DNA of 64,000 nt from an uncultured Clostridia bacterium. GTDB lineage: Bacteria > Bacillota > Clostridia > Christensenellales > CAG-138. Positions 1 through 7,741 of this stretch are shown here, in pieces; position 1 is the stretch's first letter, and the number at the start of each line of letters is the position of its first letter. The stretch covers positions 165,182 through 229,181 of the forward strand of contig CAKTYU010000001.1 of NCBI GenBank assembly GCA_934633985.1. Direction: 5' to 3'. The notes beneath the pieces are model-generated. The model worked only from the letters and a program-made list of their open reading frames with translations, was not told the DNA's origin and made no database searches. Both the position numbers and the translations under genes were made by a program.

Positions 1-9
1 AGGTCAACT

Positions 10-402
10 ATGGGTTATATGAAAGAAAAGGTCGCATACCTCAAGGGCCTTGCCGAGGGCATGAACATTGGCGAGGAAGGCCAGGGCAAGCTCCTTAATG
101 CCATGATATCCACCATGGATGAAATGGCCGACGCTATCGATGAGAACGAAGCCGCAATGGCCGAGATAGACGAATGTCTGGACGACATTTACGACGAGCT
201 GGACAACATCGACGACTACCTCTCCGATGACGAATATGAGGACGAGGACGACGAGGAAGGCGATTTTGTCGAGCTTCAGTGCCCCGAGTGCGGCGAGACC
301 ATCTATTTTGACGAGGATATGCTGGAAAGCGGCGAGGAGCTCCTCTGCCCCAACTGCAACGCATTGCTGGTCCCCACCCTCGAGGAGGACGACGAGGAAT
401 AA
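10..402 (+). CDS. CD1247-type zinc-ribbon protein
   Basis: A 130-residue, very acidic protein. The N-terminal part (K-E-K-V-A-Y-L-K-G-L-A-E-G, about residues 5-17) resembles the N-terminal domain of the clostridial CD1247 family. A run of Asp/Glu follows (residues 60-85), then a C-terminal zinc ribbon with CPEC (91-94) and CPNC (113-116). The function of the family is unknown to me; a nucleic-acid or protein-binding role is only a guess. The start at 10 has AGG six bases upstream, but the window begins there, so the true ribosome binding site cannot be fully judged. ATG at 19 is the alternative. A terminator follows at 443. Confidence 0.75.
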   Translation: MGYMKEKVAYLKGLAEGMNIGEEGQGKLLNAMISTMDEMADAIDENEAAMAEIDECLDDIYDELDNIDDYLSDDEYEDEDDEEGDFVELQCPECGETIYFDEDMLESGEELLCPNCNALLVPTLEEDDEE

Positions 403-442
403 TAAGCGCCTCGTATCTCAATAGCACACCGTACAACGCTGA

Positions 443-468
443 GGCTCGCGCTTTGCGCGGGCCTTTTG
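443..468 (+). terminator. intrinsic terminator after the CD1247-type gene
   Basis: Nine-pair GC-rich stem (443-451 with 455-463, one G-U pair) closed by a three-base TTT loop and followed by TTTTG. It separates the first gene from plsY. Confidence 0.7.
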
Positions 469-523
469 TGAAGGCCGACGGCTACCGTTATTTTCAAGAA
501 CATAAAAACAGAGGAAAAATGTC

Positions 524-1123
524 ATGCTTGCATATATAGAGTCAGCAGCTTTGGGCTACATAATAGGCAATATCCAGTTTGCAGTAATATTCAGCTATCT
601 GCTGCACCGCGATGACGTGCGCCACCACGGCAGCGGCAATGCCGGCAGCACCAATATGCTGCGGGTATACGGCAAACTGGACGGCATCATCACCTTTGCG
701 GGGGACCTTTTAAAGGGCGTCGCGGGGGTGCTGATAGGCAGGGCGCTCGGCGGCGAGAGCTGCGCCTACGTGGGCGCTGTCGGCGTGCTGCTGGGCCACT
801 GCTATCCGGCGTTCTTCGGCTTTCACGGCGGAAAGGGCGTGGCTTCGTCCTTGGGCGCGGTGTTCGCCCTCAACCCGCTTTACGGAGCGGCGATCTCCGT
901 AGTGGCCGCCATAGTGGCGATACTCACAAAGACCATATCCGCCGCCTCCCTTGCGGGCACCACTGCATACCTCGTTATAGCTCTCATCTGGGGGACAAAG
1001 GCCAACAAGCTCTTTGCGGCGGTGGTGTTTGCCGTGATATGTATACGCCACAGGGAAAACATAGCACGCATGATCGCGGGCAGCGAGGGACGGGTGCTGG
1101 AAAAATTCAAAAAGGAAAAATAG
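524..1123 (+). CDS. plsY: glycerol-3-phosphate acyltransferase PlsY
   Basis: A 199-residue polytopic membrane protein matching the PlsY family, which transfers the acyl group of acyl-phosphate to glycerol-3-phosphate, the first step of phospholipid synthesis. Visible signatures are GSGNAGSTN (residues 36-44) and a GKGVAS motif near residue 105, both part of the conserved catalytic and phosphate-binding loops, between hydrophobic segments. The C-terminus is basic, as is usual. AGAGGAAA precedes the ATG at 524. It is followed within 25 bases by a HAD phosphatase on the same strand. Confidence 0.93.
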   Translation: MLAYIESAALGYIIGNIQFAVIFSYLLHRDDVRHHGSGNAGSTNMLRVYGKLDGIITFAGDLLKGVAGVLIGRALGGESCAYVGAVGVLLGHCYPAFFGFHGGKGVASSLGAVFALNPLYGAAISVVAAIVAILTKTISAASLAGTTAYLVIALIWGTKANKLFAAVVFAVICIRHRENIARMIAGSEGRVLEKFKKEK

Positions 1124-1146
1124 CCCGCGGGCTTCAGCTTTAAAGA

Positions 1147-1776
1147 ATGAAATACGGATACGTTGTGTTTGACATGGACGGCACCCTCATAGACACCTGC
1201 GAGGCGATACAGAGGTCGCTGCGGGATACCGTAGCCGCGCTCACGGGCAGGGAGCCCACGGCGGCCGATATGCGCGCCACCTTCGGCACGCCGAGCGATG
1301 CGGGGCTCAGAATGCTGGGAATAAGGGACGAGGACATACAGCGGGGCATACTGCTCTGGGGCGAGAACATCAAAAGGTATGAGGATACGTCAAGGGTGTT
1401 CCCCGGCGTGCGGGAGCTTATGGACGGGCTTAAGGCGGGCGGCTGCCGGATAGGCATAGCCACCTCCAAGAACGCGGCAGAGCTGGAGCACAGCCGCGAG
1501 AAGTTCGAGGATATAGTATCCCGTGCGGACTGCGTAATATGCGCGGACGACACGGAGGAGCACAAGCCAAAGCCGGGGCCTCTGCTTAAATATATGGAAC
1601 GCACGGGAGCGAGACCGTCAGAGGTGCTTTACGTGGGCGATACGGTGTACGATATGCGGTGCGCCCGCGGTGCAGGCGCGGATTTCGCCCTTGCGCGCTG
1701 GGGCAACCCGGGCGGCAGCGTGGACGCGGATTACGACGAGCCGACGCCTCTGGCGCTGCTGGAAAGGCTCAGATAA
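1147..1776 (+). CDS. HAD-family phosphatase (phosphoglycolate phosphatase-like)
   Basis: A 209-residue HAD hydrolase. Motif I is DMDGTLID near residues 9-16 (the two Asp are the nucleophile and acid/base), motif II is ATSKN near 109-113, the motif III lysine is around HKPKPGP, and motif IV is GDTVYDM. An alpha-helical cap (roughly 15-85) gives the Gph/PpaX-like architecture. The true substrate cannot be read from the sequence; phosphoglycolate, pyrophosphate or a sugar phosphate are all possible. No strong Shine-Dalgarno is seen before ATG 1147. A GCCCGCGGGC palindrome lies just upstream, and the gene may be read through from plsY. Confidence 0.88.
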   Translation: MKYGYVVFDMDGTLIDTCEAIQRSLRDTVAALTGREPTAADMRATFGTPSDAGLRMLGIRDEDIQRGILLWGENIKRYEDTSRVFPGVRELMDGLKAGGCRIGIATSKNAAELEHSREKFEDIVSRADCVICADDTEEHKPKPGPLLKYMERTGARPSEVLYVGDTVYDMRCARGAGADFALARWGNPGGSVDADYDEPTPLALLERLR

Positions 1777-1785
1777 AAATCAAAG

Positions 1786-1822
1786 GCAGGAATGGGGAAA
1801 GCCCGCATCCCTGCTTTTTTGT
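1786..1822. terminator. terminator between convergent genes
   Basis: Imperfect hairpin (GCAGG... pairing with ...CCTGC) followed by TTTTTTG on the plus strand. It lies between the HAD gene (+) and the binding-protein gene (-), and ends the former. Confidence 0.65.
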
Positions 1823-1823
1823 T

Positions 1824-2822
1824 TTAGCCTATCTCGGATATTGCGGCCTCGCCAAAGCTGTTATCGACAAGCTCGGAAAGCGCTATCCTCGCGGTAAGCT
1901 CCCCCGCGCCCTCCAATATATCCTGAAGCCGGGCGAAGGCGTCCTCCGTCATGGTGGGCACCCTGGTCCAGGAGTCGGTGGCCCGGTAGCTCTTTGCCAC
2001 GGCGGAAAGGGTGGCTATGTCGGTATCAGGGAAGTAGGGCTGCATGGCGCGCGCTACCTCCTCGTCGCCTGCCTCCCATACCCACCTCTGGGCCCGGTAT
2101 ATGGCCCTTACGAAGGCCGCAGCGAAGCCGGGCTCCTTTTCTATAGTGTCCCTTCGCATCATAAAGGTGGTATAGGGCACCTCGCCGCTTTCCAGCCCCA
2201 TGTTGGTGACGATGTGCCCCTTGCCCTGCGCCGCGAAGGCGGAGGCCGTGGGCTCGAACAGCGTCACATAGTCGCCTGTGCCGCTTTCAAACGCGCCGCC
2301 CATAAGGTTGAACTGTATGTTGCTTATTACCTCCACGTCTTTGCCGGGCTCAAGGCCGTGCTGCCTTAAGACATAGAGCAGGGTCATATAAGGCATTCCA
2401 CCGGGGCGCCCTGCGATAATAGACTTGCCCTTCAGCTTGGAAAAATCAAAGCTGCCGTCCTCCTCCCTGCCCAGCAGGAAGGAGCCGTCCCGCTTGGTGA
2501 GCTGGGCGATTATCATAGGGTGATCCGCCTTGCCCTGATTGGTTACATATATGCCCGTTTCGGGGCCCATCAGCGCCGCGTCCGCCTCGCCGGAGAGCAG
2601 CGCCGTCATGCTGGCGTCGCTGCCGCCGCCTGTGACGATATCCACCTCGAGGCCCTCCTCCGCAAAGAAGCCCTTGGAGCAGGCCACGTAAAGTGGGGCG
2701 TAGAATACGGAACGGGTGACCTCGTTCAGCGTTACCTTCCTAAGGCCGCTTCCGCCCTTGCCGCAGGCCGTAAGCGTAAGCAGCATAACGAGGCACAGCA
2801 GCAAAGCTGTCAGTCTTTTCAT
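1824..2822 (-). CDS. ABC transporter substrate-binding lipoprotein (NMT1/SsuA-like)
   Basis: A 332-residue periplasmic-binding-type lipoprotein. A signal peptide ends in a lipobox L-T-A-C about 20 residues in, followed by a mature domain with features of the NMT1/SsuA/TauA group: F-Y-A-P-L-Y-V-A then G-F-F-A-E-E-G-L-E-V, a G-G-G-S-D stretch, and G-E-A-D-A-A-L-M-G. These proteins bind sulfonates, nitrate, pyrimidine precursors or similar small ligands; which one cannot be told. No permease or ATPase gene is adjacent, so this is an orphan binding protein or its partners are elsewhere. ATG 2822 is chosen (MKRLTALLL); ATG 2831 lies too close to the GGAGGG. Confidence 0.82.
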   Translation of the reverse strand: MKRLTALLLCLVMLLTLTACGKGGSGLRKVTLNEVTRSVFYAPLYVACSKGFFAEEGLEVDIVTGGGSDASMTALLSGEADAALMGPETGIYVTNQGKADHPMIIAQLTKRDGSFLLGREEDGSFDFSKLKGKSIIAGRPGGMPYMTLLYVLRQHGLEPGKDVEVISNIQFNLMGGAFESGTGDYVTLFEPTASAFAAQGKGHIVTNMGLESGEVPYTTFMMRRDTIEKEPGFAAAFVRAIYRAQRWVWEAGDEEVARAMQPYFPDTDIATLSAVAKSYRATDSWTRVPTMTEDAFARLQDILEGAGELTARIALSELVDNSFGEAAISEIG

Positions 2823-2888
2823 AATAAGCATATCCCTCCATACATATAAGTTTGCTGCTATACTATGCCGAGGGCGCGGGCTTGGTGC

Positions 2889-2914
2889 AAAAAAAAAGCC
2901 GCCTCATGGGCGGC
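2889..2914 (-). terminator. intrinsic terminator downstream of pgsA
   Basis: On the minus strand a GCCGCC/GGCGGC stem with a five-base loop is followed by nine T residues. It ends the pgsA-like transcript. Confidence 0.85.
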
Positions 2915-2937
2915 GGTGGTGTTTTTGCGAAAGTGAG

Positions 2938-3477
2938 CTATGCCTTGCGGCGCATGAACTGTGTGCGCGCATAGTGGCCGAGGGCTATGAAGGAGCATAC
3001 TATGGACATGCAGAACAACGCGGTGCTGAGGCCGCATATACGGCGAAGCAGCAGCGGAAGCGGGAATTTCTCCAAAAGCGCCATGGTTATGCTGGTGCAA
3101 AAAAGCACGGTGGAGGCCTTGCCGAAGCGGTCGGAATAGGCCACTACCTTGGAGCGCAGCATTATCAGCCCGCCTATTATCATAAGGCTCTCCTTTATTA
3201 TCACGGCGGCCAGCATGGGCCATATTATCCAGCCCTCCTTATAGAAGCATACGGATACCACGAGAAGCGTCACCTTGTCCGCAAGGGGGTCCAGCACCTT
3301 GCCGAGATCGGATACGCAGCCGTATTTTCTGGCGATAGCCCCGTCCAGCACATCGCTTGCCATGGATATGATGAAGGTCACCACGCAGGCCATGTACTGA
3401 TGGCCGAGGAAGAAATGGGCGAATACCCCGGCGCAGGCTATGCGCACGAGCGTGAGTATGTTTGGCAGAGTTCTCAT
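2938..3477 (-). CDS. pgsA: CDP-alcohol phosphatidyltransferase (PgsA-like)
   Basis: A 179-residue membrane enzyme with the diagnostic motif D-G-x2-A-R-x8-G-x3-D-x3-D (reads D-G-A-I-A-R ... G-K-V-L-D-P-L-A-D, about residues 45-70). The N-terminus M-R-T-L-P-N-I-L-T-L-V-R-I is typical of phosphatidylglycerophosphate synthases, which join CDP-diacylglycerol to glycerol-3-phosphate; cardiolipin synthase of the same superfamily cannot be excluded. GGAGG lies 11 bases before ATG 3477. The upstream in-frame GTG at 3489 would overlap the Shine-Dalgarno, so the shorter form is preferred. Confidence 0.88.
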   Translation of the reverse strand: MRTLPNILTLVRIACAGVFAHFFLGHQYMACVVTFIISMASDVLDGAIARKYGCVSDLGKVLDPLADKVTLLVVSVCFYKEGWIIWPMLAAVIIKESLMIIGGLIMLRSKVVAYSDRFGKASTVLFCTSITMALLEKFPLPLLLRRICGLSTALFCMSIVCSFIALGHYARTQFMRRKA

Positions 3478-3671
3478 TGGCGATACCACCTCCGAATAAA
3501 ACGCTTTTCATTAACTATAAGGATAACTCATTTGAATGCTAAAAATAAAGCCTTTGCCATAATTTTATACAAAAAAGCCTGCTTTGACCATCGTAATTTT
3601 TTAATGGGCGGTGATCCGCAGCTCCGCGAATGGCAAAATTGCGGCAATTTTTAAAACAGGCCGTTATTCCG

Positions 3672-3700
3672 TTGACATGGCAGTGGCTAAAGTATAAAAT
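3672..3700 (+). promoter_or_regulatory. sigma-A type promoter of the foldase gene
   Basis: TTGACA (3672-3677), 17-base spacer, TAAAAT (3695-3700), about 60 bases before the start codon at 3762. A canonical vegetative promoter. Confidence 0.75.
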
Positions 3701-3761
3701 AAATAAGGTTTGTATTCTGCCCGGATTGTCGGGCTATCAACAAGAGATAAGGAGATTTTCA

Positions 3762-4937
3762 ATGCTTAAGAACAACCGTATCCTCCGAATGCTTGCGGCG
3801 GCGATGACCGTTATTATGGTTGCCTGTGCCTTTGCAGGCTGCAGCGCAGTTGTGCAGGATCCCGTAGTTGCAAAGGTGGGCGACGTTGAGATACTGTATT
3901 CCACATTTTACAATGCATTCAGCACCTATGCCCAGTATGGCATCATAGATACCAGCAACTCCGAGACCGCAAAGGACGGCCGCCAGATGATTATGGATAT
4001 GCTGGTCAATTCCGTAGTACCCGTGGCTGAGGCGCACAAGCTGGGCCTGGAGCTCAGCGAGGAAGAGACCAACAAGGCCAAGGAGGACGCCCTTGCAGCC
4101 GCCAACAGCTACCTCAGCCAGTATGAGGACAGCGAGATAGAGGACGAGGCAGAGCGCCGCGAGGCCGCCATAAAGGCCTTTGACGCGGCATACAAGGCCA
4201 GCGGCTACTCCTTCGCGGCGATACTTGCCGATATGGAGCAGAGGTATATTGACGAGGCGCTGGGCCAGAAGATACTGAACGACCATTACTCCGCAATAGC
4301 AGACCCCACCGACGAGGAGATACAGGCCCGCTACGACGAGGAGCTTGCAGCGGACAAGGAGGCCTACGAAAAGGATCCCGCCCAGTACAATAACGATGAG
4401 AGCTACTATTCCTACTATGGCAGCCTCAGGCCGCTGGTAGCCCCCGCCGGACTGTACTATGTAAAGCACATACTCATAAAGAACGCCGACAACGCCGATG
4501 AGGACAAGAAGGACAGGGACTATAAGGCCCTTGCGCAGGAGGTTCTGGACAAGGTAAACGCCGGCGAGGACTTTGACGCGCTCATAAAGGAGTACAACGA
4601 GGATCCCGGCATGGACAGCAAGCCCGATGGCTATATCGTGGGCGAGAGCTTTGAAAACGTATATGACGAGGCCTTCCAGAAGGCGGCGGCCGCCCTTAAG
4701 AAGGAAGGAGACGTTTCCGGACTGGTAGAGGGCACCTACGGCATACATATAATCAAGCGCTACAAGGATGTAAGCACTGACGTGGTTCCCCTTGAGGAGG
4801 TCAAGGAGGACGTGAAGAAGCTCATACTGACCGACAAGAAGGACGAGATGTACGATGAGCTCATGGAGCAGTGGAAGTCCGAGCTGAATGTCGTCACCTA
4901 CGACAAGAGAGTGCAGTACGTAGGCGTGAACCAGTAA
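3762..4937 (+). CDS. parvulin-type peptidyl-prolyl isomerase lipoprotein (PrsA/SurA-like)
   Basis: A 391-residue secreted foldase. The signal peptide ends in a lipobox A-F-A-G-C at about residues 22-26. A long helical chaperone region follows, then a PpiC/parvulin domain in the C-terminal half beginning Y-Y-V-K-H-I-L-I-K, with D-F-D-A-L-I-K-E-Y and G-Y-I-V-G, and ending in G-T-Y-G-I-H-I-I-K. This is the PrsA plan: folding of exported proteins on the outer face of the membrane. The start at 3762 has AAGGAG eight bases upstream. Further upstream in-frame sequence (from 3630) overlaps the promoter and lacks a ribosome binding site. The mature protein is rich in Lys, Asp and Glu. Confidence 0.88.
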   Translation: MLKNNRILRMLAAAMTVIMVACAFAGCSAVVQDPVVAKVGDVEILYSTFYNAFSTYAQYGIIDTSNSETAKDGRQMIMDMLVNSVVPVAEAHKLGLELSEEETNKAKEDALAAANSYLSQYEDSEIEDEAERREAAIKAFDAAYKASGYSFAAILADMEQRYIDEALGQKILNDHYSAIADPTDEEIQARYDEELAADKEAYEKDPAQYNNDESYYSYYGSLRPLVAPAGLYYVKHILIKNADNADEDKKDRDYKALAQEVLDKVNAGEDFDALIKEYNEDPGMDSKPDGYIVGESFENVYDEAFQKAAAALKKEGDVSGLVEGTYGIHIIKRYKDVSTDVVPLEEVKEDVKKLILTDKKDEMYDELMEQWKSELNVVTYDKRVQYVGVNQ

Positions 4938-4962
4938 TAAAAGGCAGCATAAAAAGTAAAAC

Positions 4963-4989
4963 AAAAGAGCGGCGGAATGCCGCTCTTTT
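4963..4989. terminator. bidirectional terminator between the foldase and kinase genes
   Basis: Perfect 11-pair stem AAAAGAGCGGC / GCCGCTCTTTT with a five-base loop. A-rich and T-rich flanks on both sides let it serve the two convergent genes. Confidence 0.9.
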
Positions 4990-4994
4990 GACGT

Positions 4995-6185
4995 TTATCT
5001 TACCTTGAAGCCGAAGTCGGCGCCGTAGCCCGTGCCGTTGAAGTCCGGGCAGTGATAGAAGATGTAATACTCTCCAGGCCCGTCTACCGTTATCTTGTCT
5101 CCCGTTATGGTCTCGCCCTCCTGCCCCTGGGGAACGGAGTATTCCCAATGCTGGGCGGTGTGGACCTTTGCCTTGCATTCCTTTGAGTATACCGGCGCCA
5201 AGACCTTTATATCCAGCGTGAGCGGGAATTCCGTAACGCCGCTTACGCTCTTGGGCGAAAACTCGGCGCCGGGATAGTCGAACATCGAATGTCCGTCCAG
5301 CCTTGCGTCGTTCGGGCGGGTGATGAGCTCGCAGGTGCAGGGGATCTCCGCGTCAGCAGCCGCAGTCTCCACCGCAGGCGGCGCTTCGCTGCGCGTCTGC
5401 GCTTCTTCCTCCGGGCGCGCCCCCTTGCCCGCGGCAAGGCCGGAGCAAAAGCCGAGCAGCAGCGCAAGCATGACCGGTACGGCACGCAAAACGGCGGGCT
5501 TTTTCTTTTTAACGCCCAGCTCCTCAAGCAGCTCGTCCGCGGAGGAATACCTGTCCCTTGCGCTGAACCTGAGGCATTTTTTTATTATGGGGCCCATGGG
5601 ACAGCTTATCTCGGCCCCCGCGGCGTATGGCTTTCCCTCCGCCGCCTCGTATAGCGTTGCGCCCAGGGAGTATATGTCGCTTTCCGGCCCGGTCTGACCG
5701 AAGCCGTACTGCTCCGGCGCGGCGTAGCCGTTGGTGCCGAGGGTAACGGTATCCGAGGTAGCCTCCGGCTTAAAGAGACGGGAAGCGTCGAAATCTATCA
5801 GCACATACCCGCCGCCATCGGCGCATATTATGTTTTCCGGCTTTATGTCCCTGTGTATTATGGGCGGGCGGCTGCTGTGCAGCAGAGAAAGGGCGGAGCA
5901 TATATCTATGGCGAGCCGCCTGAGCTCATCCTCGCCCAGCCTTCCGTTATCCAGCGCCCTTCGCAGCGTAACGCCGTCGATATACCCCTCGGTCACCACC
6001 GCCCCCTCATCATCCTCCCTTACGGATATCACCTTGGGCAGCCTTGGGCTGTTCAGGCCCATGAGGGCAGAGTACAGCGGCACGGCGGAGCTGCTTATCC
6101 TGCGCTGGGTCGCGCATACTCTTCCATCGGCTCCGTATACGAACGTGACCGGGCTTTTTGCGGCAAAATCGTCCTTGAGCGTCAC
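4995..6185 (-). CDS. atypical membrane Ser/Thr protein kinase
   Basis: A 396-residue protein with a kinase C-lobe: H-R-D-I-K-P-E-N catalytic loop (about 113-120), D-F-D in place of the metal-binding D-F-G, A-P-E-Q activation-segment end, and S-D-I-Y-S-L-G. The N-lobe is unusual. No glycine-rich loop or clear V-A-x-K lysine is visible; the aligned stretch reads V-C-A-T-Q-R-R-I-S. One membrane segment (about residues 232-252) is followed by about 140 extracytoplasmic residues rich in Ala, Glu and Thr, with two C-terminal Cys. It is cotranscribed with the small gene upstream (overlap at 6182-6185). Related clostridial kinases also use DFD, so activity is possible but reduced or altered. Confidence 0.82.
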   Translation of the reverse strand: MTLKDDFAAKSPVTFVYGADGRVCATQRRISSSAVPLYSALMGLNSPRLPKVISVREDDEGAVVTEGYIDGVTLRRALDNGRLGEDELRRLAIDICSALSLLHSSRPPIIHRDIKPENIICADGGGYVLIDFDASRLFKPEATSDTVTLGTNGYAAPEQYGFGQTGPESDIYSLGATLYEAAEGKPYAAGAEISCPMGPIIKKCLRFSARDRYSSADELLEELGVKKKKPAVLRAVPVMLALLLGFCSGLAAGKGARPEEEAQTRSEAPPAVETAAADAEIPCTCELITRPNDARLDGHSMFDYPGAEFSPKSVSGVTEFPLTLDIKVLAPVYSKECKAKVHTAQHWEYSVPQGQEGETITGDKITVDGPGEYYIFYHCPDFNGTGYGADFGFKVR

Positions 6186-6598
6186 AGCGTATCCTCCTTT
6201 ATATCGAAGAGAAGATCGTTGCAGCGGCTCAGCCCGATGCCGTTTTCAAGGGCGAATATGAGCGCGCCGTCGCGGTGAAAGCGGGGATCCAGCAGGGCGT
6301 GGCGGCTGACCCGCAGAAGCATCTGGCATTCGGACAGCGTAGAGCCTATGGCAAGACAGAAGGCCGCCACGGTATCCCGCCCCGGCGTCCGCTCGTCGTT
6401 GAGTATGCGGTAAACGTAATTGCCGGTGCCGGTGCGTGCGGCTATGTCGCCCGGGCGCAGGCCGTACTTATCCAGCAGGGCGTAAAGGCAGCCGCCCGGC
6501 GTTTCTTTTATGAGCTCGGTTTCGTATTTTTGGAAAAAAGACAGTAAATCGGAAGCCTGCCTGAGGTGTAAAAGCAGATCGGAAGTGCTTATGCTCAA
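6182..6598 (-). CDS. small HTH-like protein cotranscribed with the kinase
   Basis: A 138-residue protein. The central part (L-L-D-K-Y-G-L-R-P-G-D-I-A-A-R-T-G-T-G ... Y-V-Y-R-I-L-N-D-E-R-T-P-G-R-D-T-V-A-A-F-C-L-A-I-G) reads like an XRE-type helix-turn-helix. The C-terminus (R-D-G-A-L-I-F-A-L-E-N-G-I-G-L-S-R-C-N-D-L-L) resembles a region found next to clostridial kinases. The best start is TTG 6598, preceded by GGGAGGG with a seven-base gap. The reading frame stays open for a further 47 codons upstream, but without a ribosome binding site. Its stop overlaps the kinase start, so the two are translationally coupled. Probably the regulator or substrate of that kinase; this is inference. Confidence 0.7.
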   Translation of the reverse strand: MSISTSDLLLHLRQASDLLSFFQKYETELIKETPGGCLYALLDKYGLRPGDIAARTGTGNYVYRILNDERTPGRDTVAAFCLAIGSTLSECQMLLRVSRHALLDPRFHRDGALIFALENGIGLSRCNDLLFDIKEDTL

Positions 6599-6711
6599 GG
6601 GCTGTCCCTCCCTTCTTGTATCAGAATAAACCAGATGTGCGCCCACTGTCAATAAAAAAGGCAGCGGGCGGTTTTTTCGCCTCCTTGTCGAAGAAAAACG
6701 CTGTTCTCCGA

Positions 6712-6720
6712 TGGTATGAT
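6712..6720 (+). promoter_or_regulatory. extended -10 promoter of the L,D-transpeptidase gene
   Basis: TGG-TATGAT, an extended -10 element with no convincing -35, about 58 bases before the ATG at 6778. Confidence 0.45.
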
Positions 6721-6777
6721 TTTTATGAGATGTACTCATACTGATCCCATATCATATCTAAGGAGAAATGCAAAAAA

Positions 6778-7614
6778 ATGAAAAGAACAGCCGCCGTGAT
6801 GCTTCTCATAATATTGTTGGCTGCGGGCTGCGCCAATGCGGAGGCGGAGAAGCCGATATTTAATATGGAGCCCGCCGCCGAGACCGCCGCGCCTACGCCT
6901 GAGCTTACGCCCGCGCCCACGCCGGAGATCACCCCGGAGCCCACCCAGGAGCCTGCTCCCTTTTCAAAATACGCGCCTACCGTGAACATGTCCTTCGAGG
7001 AGCTGATAGGCGACGATGGGGACAGGAGCCTGCCCAAGGGGTACCCAAAGGCGGGGACTTATAAGATAATAGTCGATATAGCGCATCAGGTGACGATGGT
7101 ATACAAGGCGGACGAGGGCGGCGAATACAGGCCGGAGAGGTATATGCTGTGCTCGACCGGCGTAAATGGGCGCACGCCGAAGGGAACCTTCAAGATGGGG
7201 GCGTACAGGGTGCGCTTCTCGAAGTTCGCCCGGGACGGAAGGTATGGGCAGTACTGGACGCAGATACGCAAGGCCATATATTTTCACACCACGCTGTACA
7301 CCGCAAAGGACGTGAACGCATACGAGGCGGCCTCCTTCAACAAGCTGGGCGTGGCGGACTCCCACGGCTGCGTGCGGCTTACGGTGCCGGATGCAAGGTG
7401 GATGTGGTATCATATCGCCCCGGGGACGGAGTGCGTGATACGGGCGGGGGACCCCAACGATGCCGAGACCGCCGCGATAAGGGCCGGACTCACCATAACA
7501 AAGGCGCCGGAGGAGCGCGTGGAGCTTTCCGCGGGGACTGCGCCGTATACGGACGACTGGCGCATTGGGGATATACCCATTGAGGAAAAATTCCGTCAGG
7601 GCAGCCAGAACTAA
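6778..7614 (+). CDS. L,D-transpeptidase (YkuD family) lipoprotein
   Basis: A 278-residue exported enzyme. A lipoprotein-type signal (L-L-A-A-G-C near residue 18) is followed by a Pro/Thr/Glu-rich linker (about 30-65, repeated T-P-E motifs) that spans the wall, then a YkuD catalytic domain with the signature S-H-G-C-V-R-L near residue 199. The Cys is the nucleophile that makes 3-3 cross-links in peptidoglycan or attaches proteins to it. The Y-K-I-I-V-D-I-A-H-Q-V-T-M-V-Y start of the domain is typical. AAGGAG lies 11 bases upstream of the ATG. It is transcribed divergently from the kinase pair. Confidence 0.92.
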   Translation: MKRTAAVMLLIILLAAGCANAEAEKPIFNMEPAAETAAPTPELTPAPTPEITPEPTQEPAPFSKYAPTVNMSFEELIGDDGDRSLPKGYPKAGTYKIIVDIAHQVTMVYKADEGGEYRPERYMLCSTGVNGRTPKGTFKMGAYRVRFSKFARDGRYGQYWTQIRKAIYFHTTLYTAKDVNAYEAASFNKLGVADSHGCVRLTVPDARWMWYHIAPGTECVIRAGDPNDAETAAIRAGLTITKAPEERVELSAGTAPYTDDWRIGDIPIEEKFRQGSQN

Positions 7615-7643
7615 AAACACTTACTAACTGCTGCGGCATTATG

Positions 7644-7676
7644 AGGCTGCCCGAAATATCGGGACAGCCTTTTTTG
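7644..7676 (+). terminator. intrinsic terminator after the L,D-transpeptidase gene
   Basis: AGGCTG-CCCGA pairs with TCGGG-A-CAGCCT (one bulge) around a four-base loop, followed by TTTTTT. Confidence 0.88.
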
Positions 7677-7681
7677 CGCTG

Positions 7682-7710
7682 TTGCAATTTCAGGCCGGTT
7701 TTTGTATGCT
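7682..7710 (+). promoter_or_regulatory. promoter of the AlaX-like gene
   Basis: TTGCAA, 17-base spacer, TATGCT, 31 bases before the ATG. The same pair of hexamers with the same spacing occurs before the aldehyde oxidoreductase gene (28079-28107). Confidence 0.5.
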
Positions 7711-7741
7711 ATAAGCATATCTGAAAGGACATTGGTGCTTT

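Noticed and set aside
3759..4964. Long leucine-rich open frame on the minus strand
   Set aside because: It is fully antisense to the foldase gene, whose protein has clear parvulin motifs, a lipobox and a promoter. The open frame arises from codon bias.
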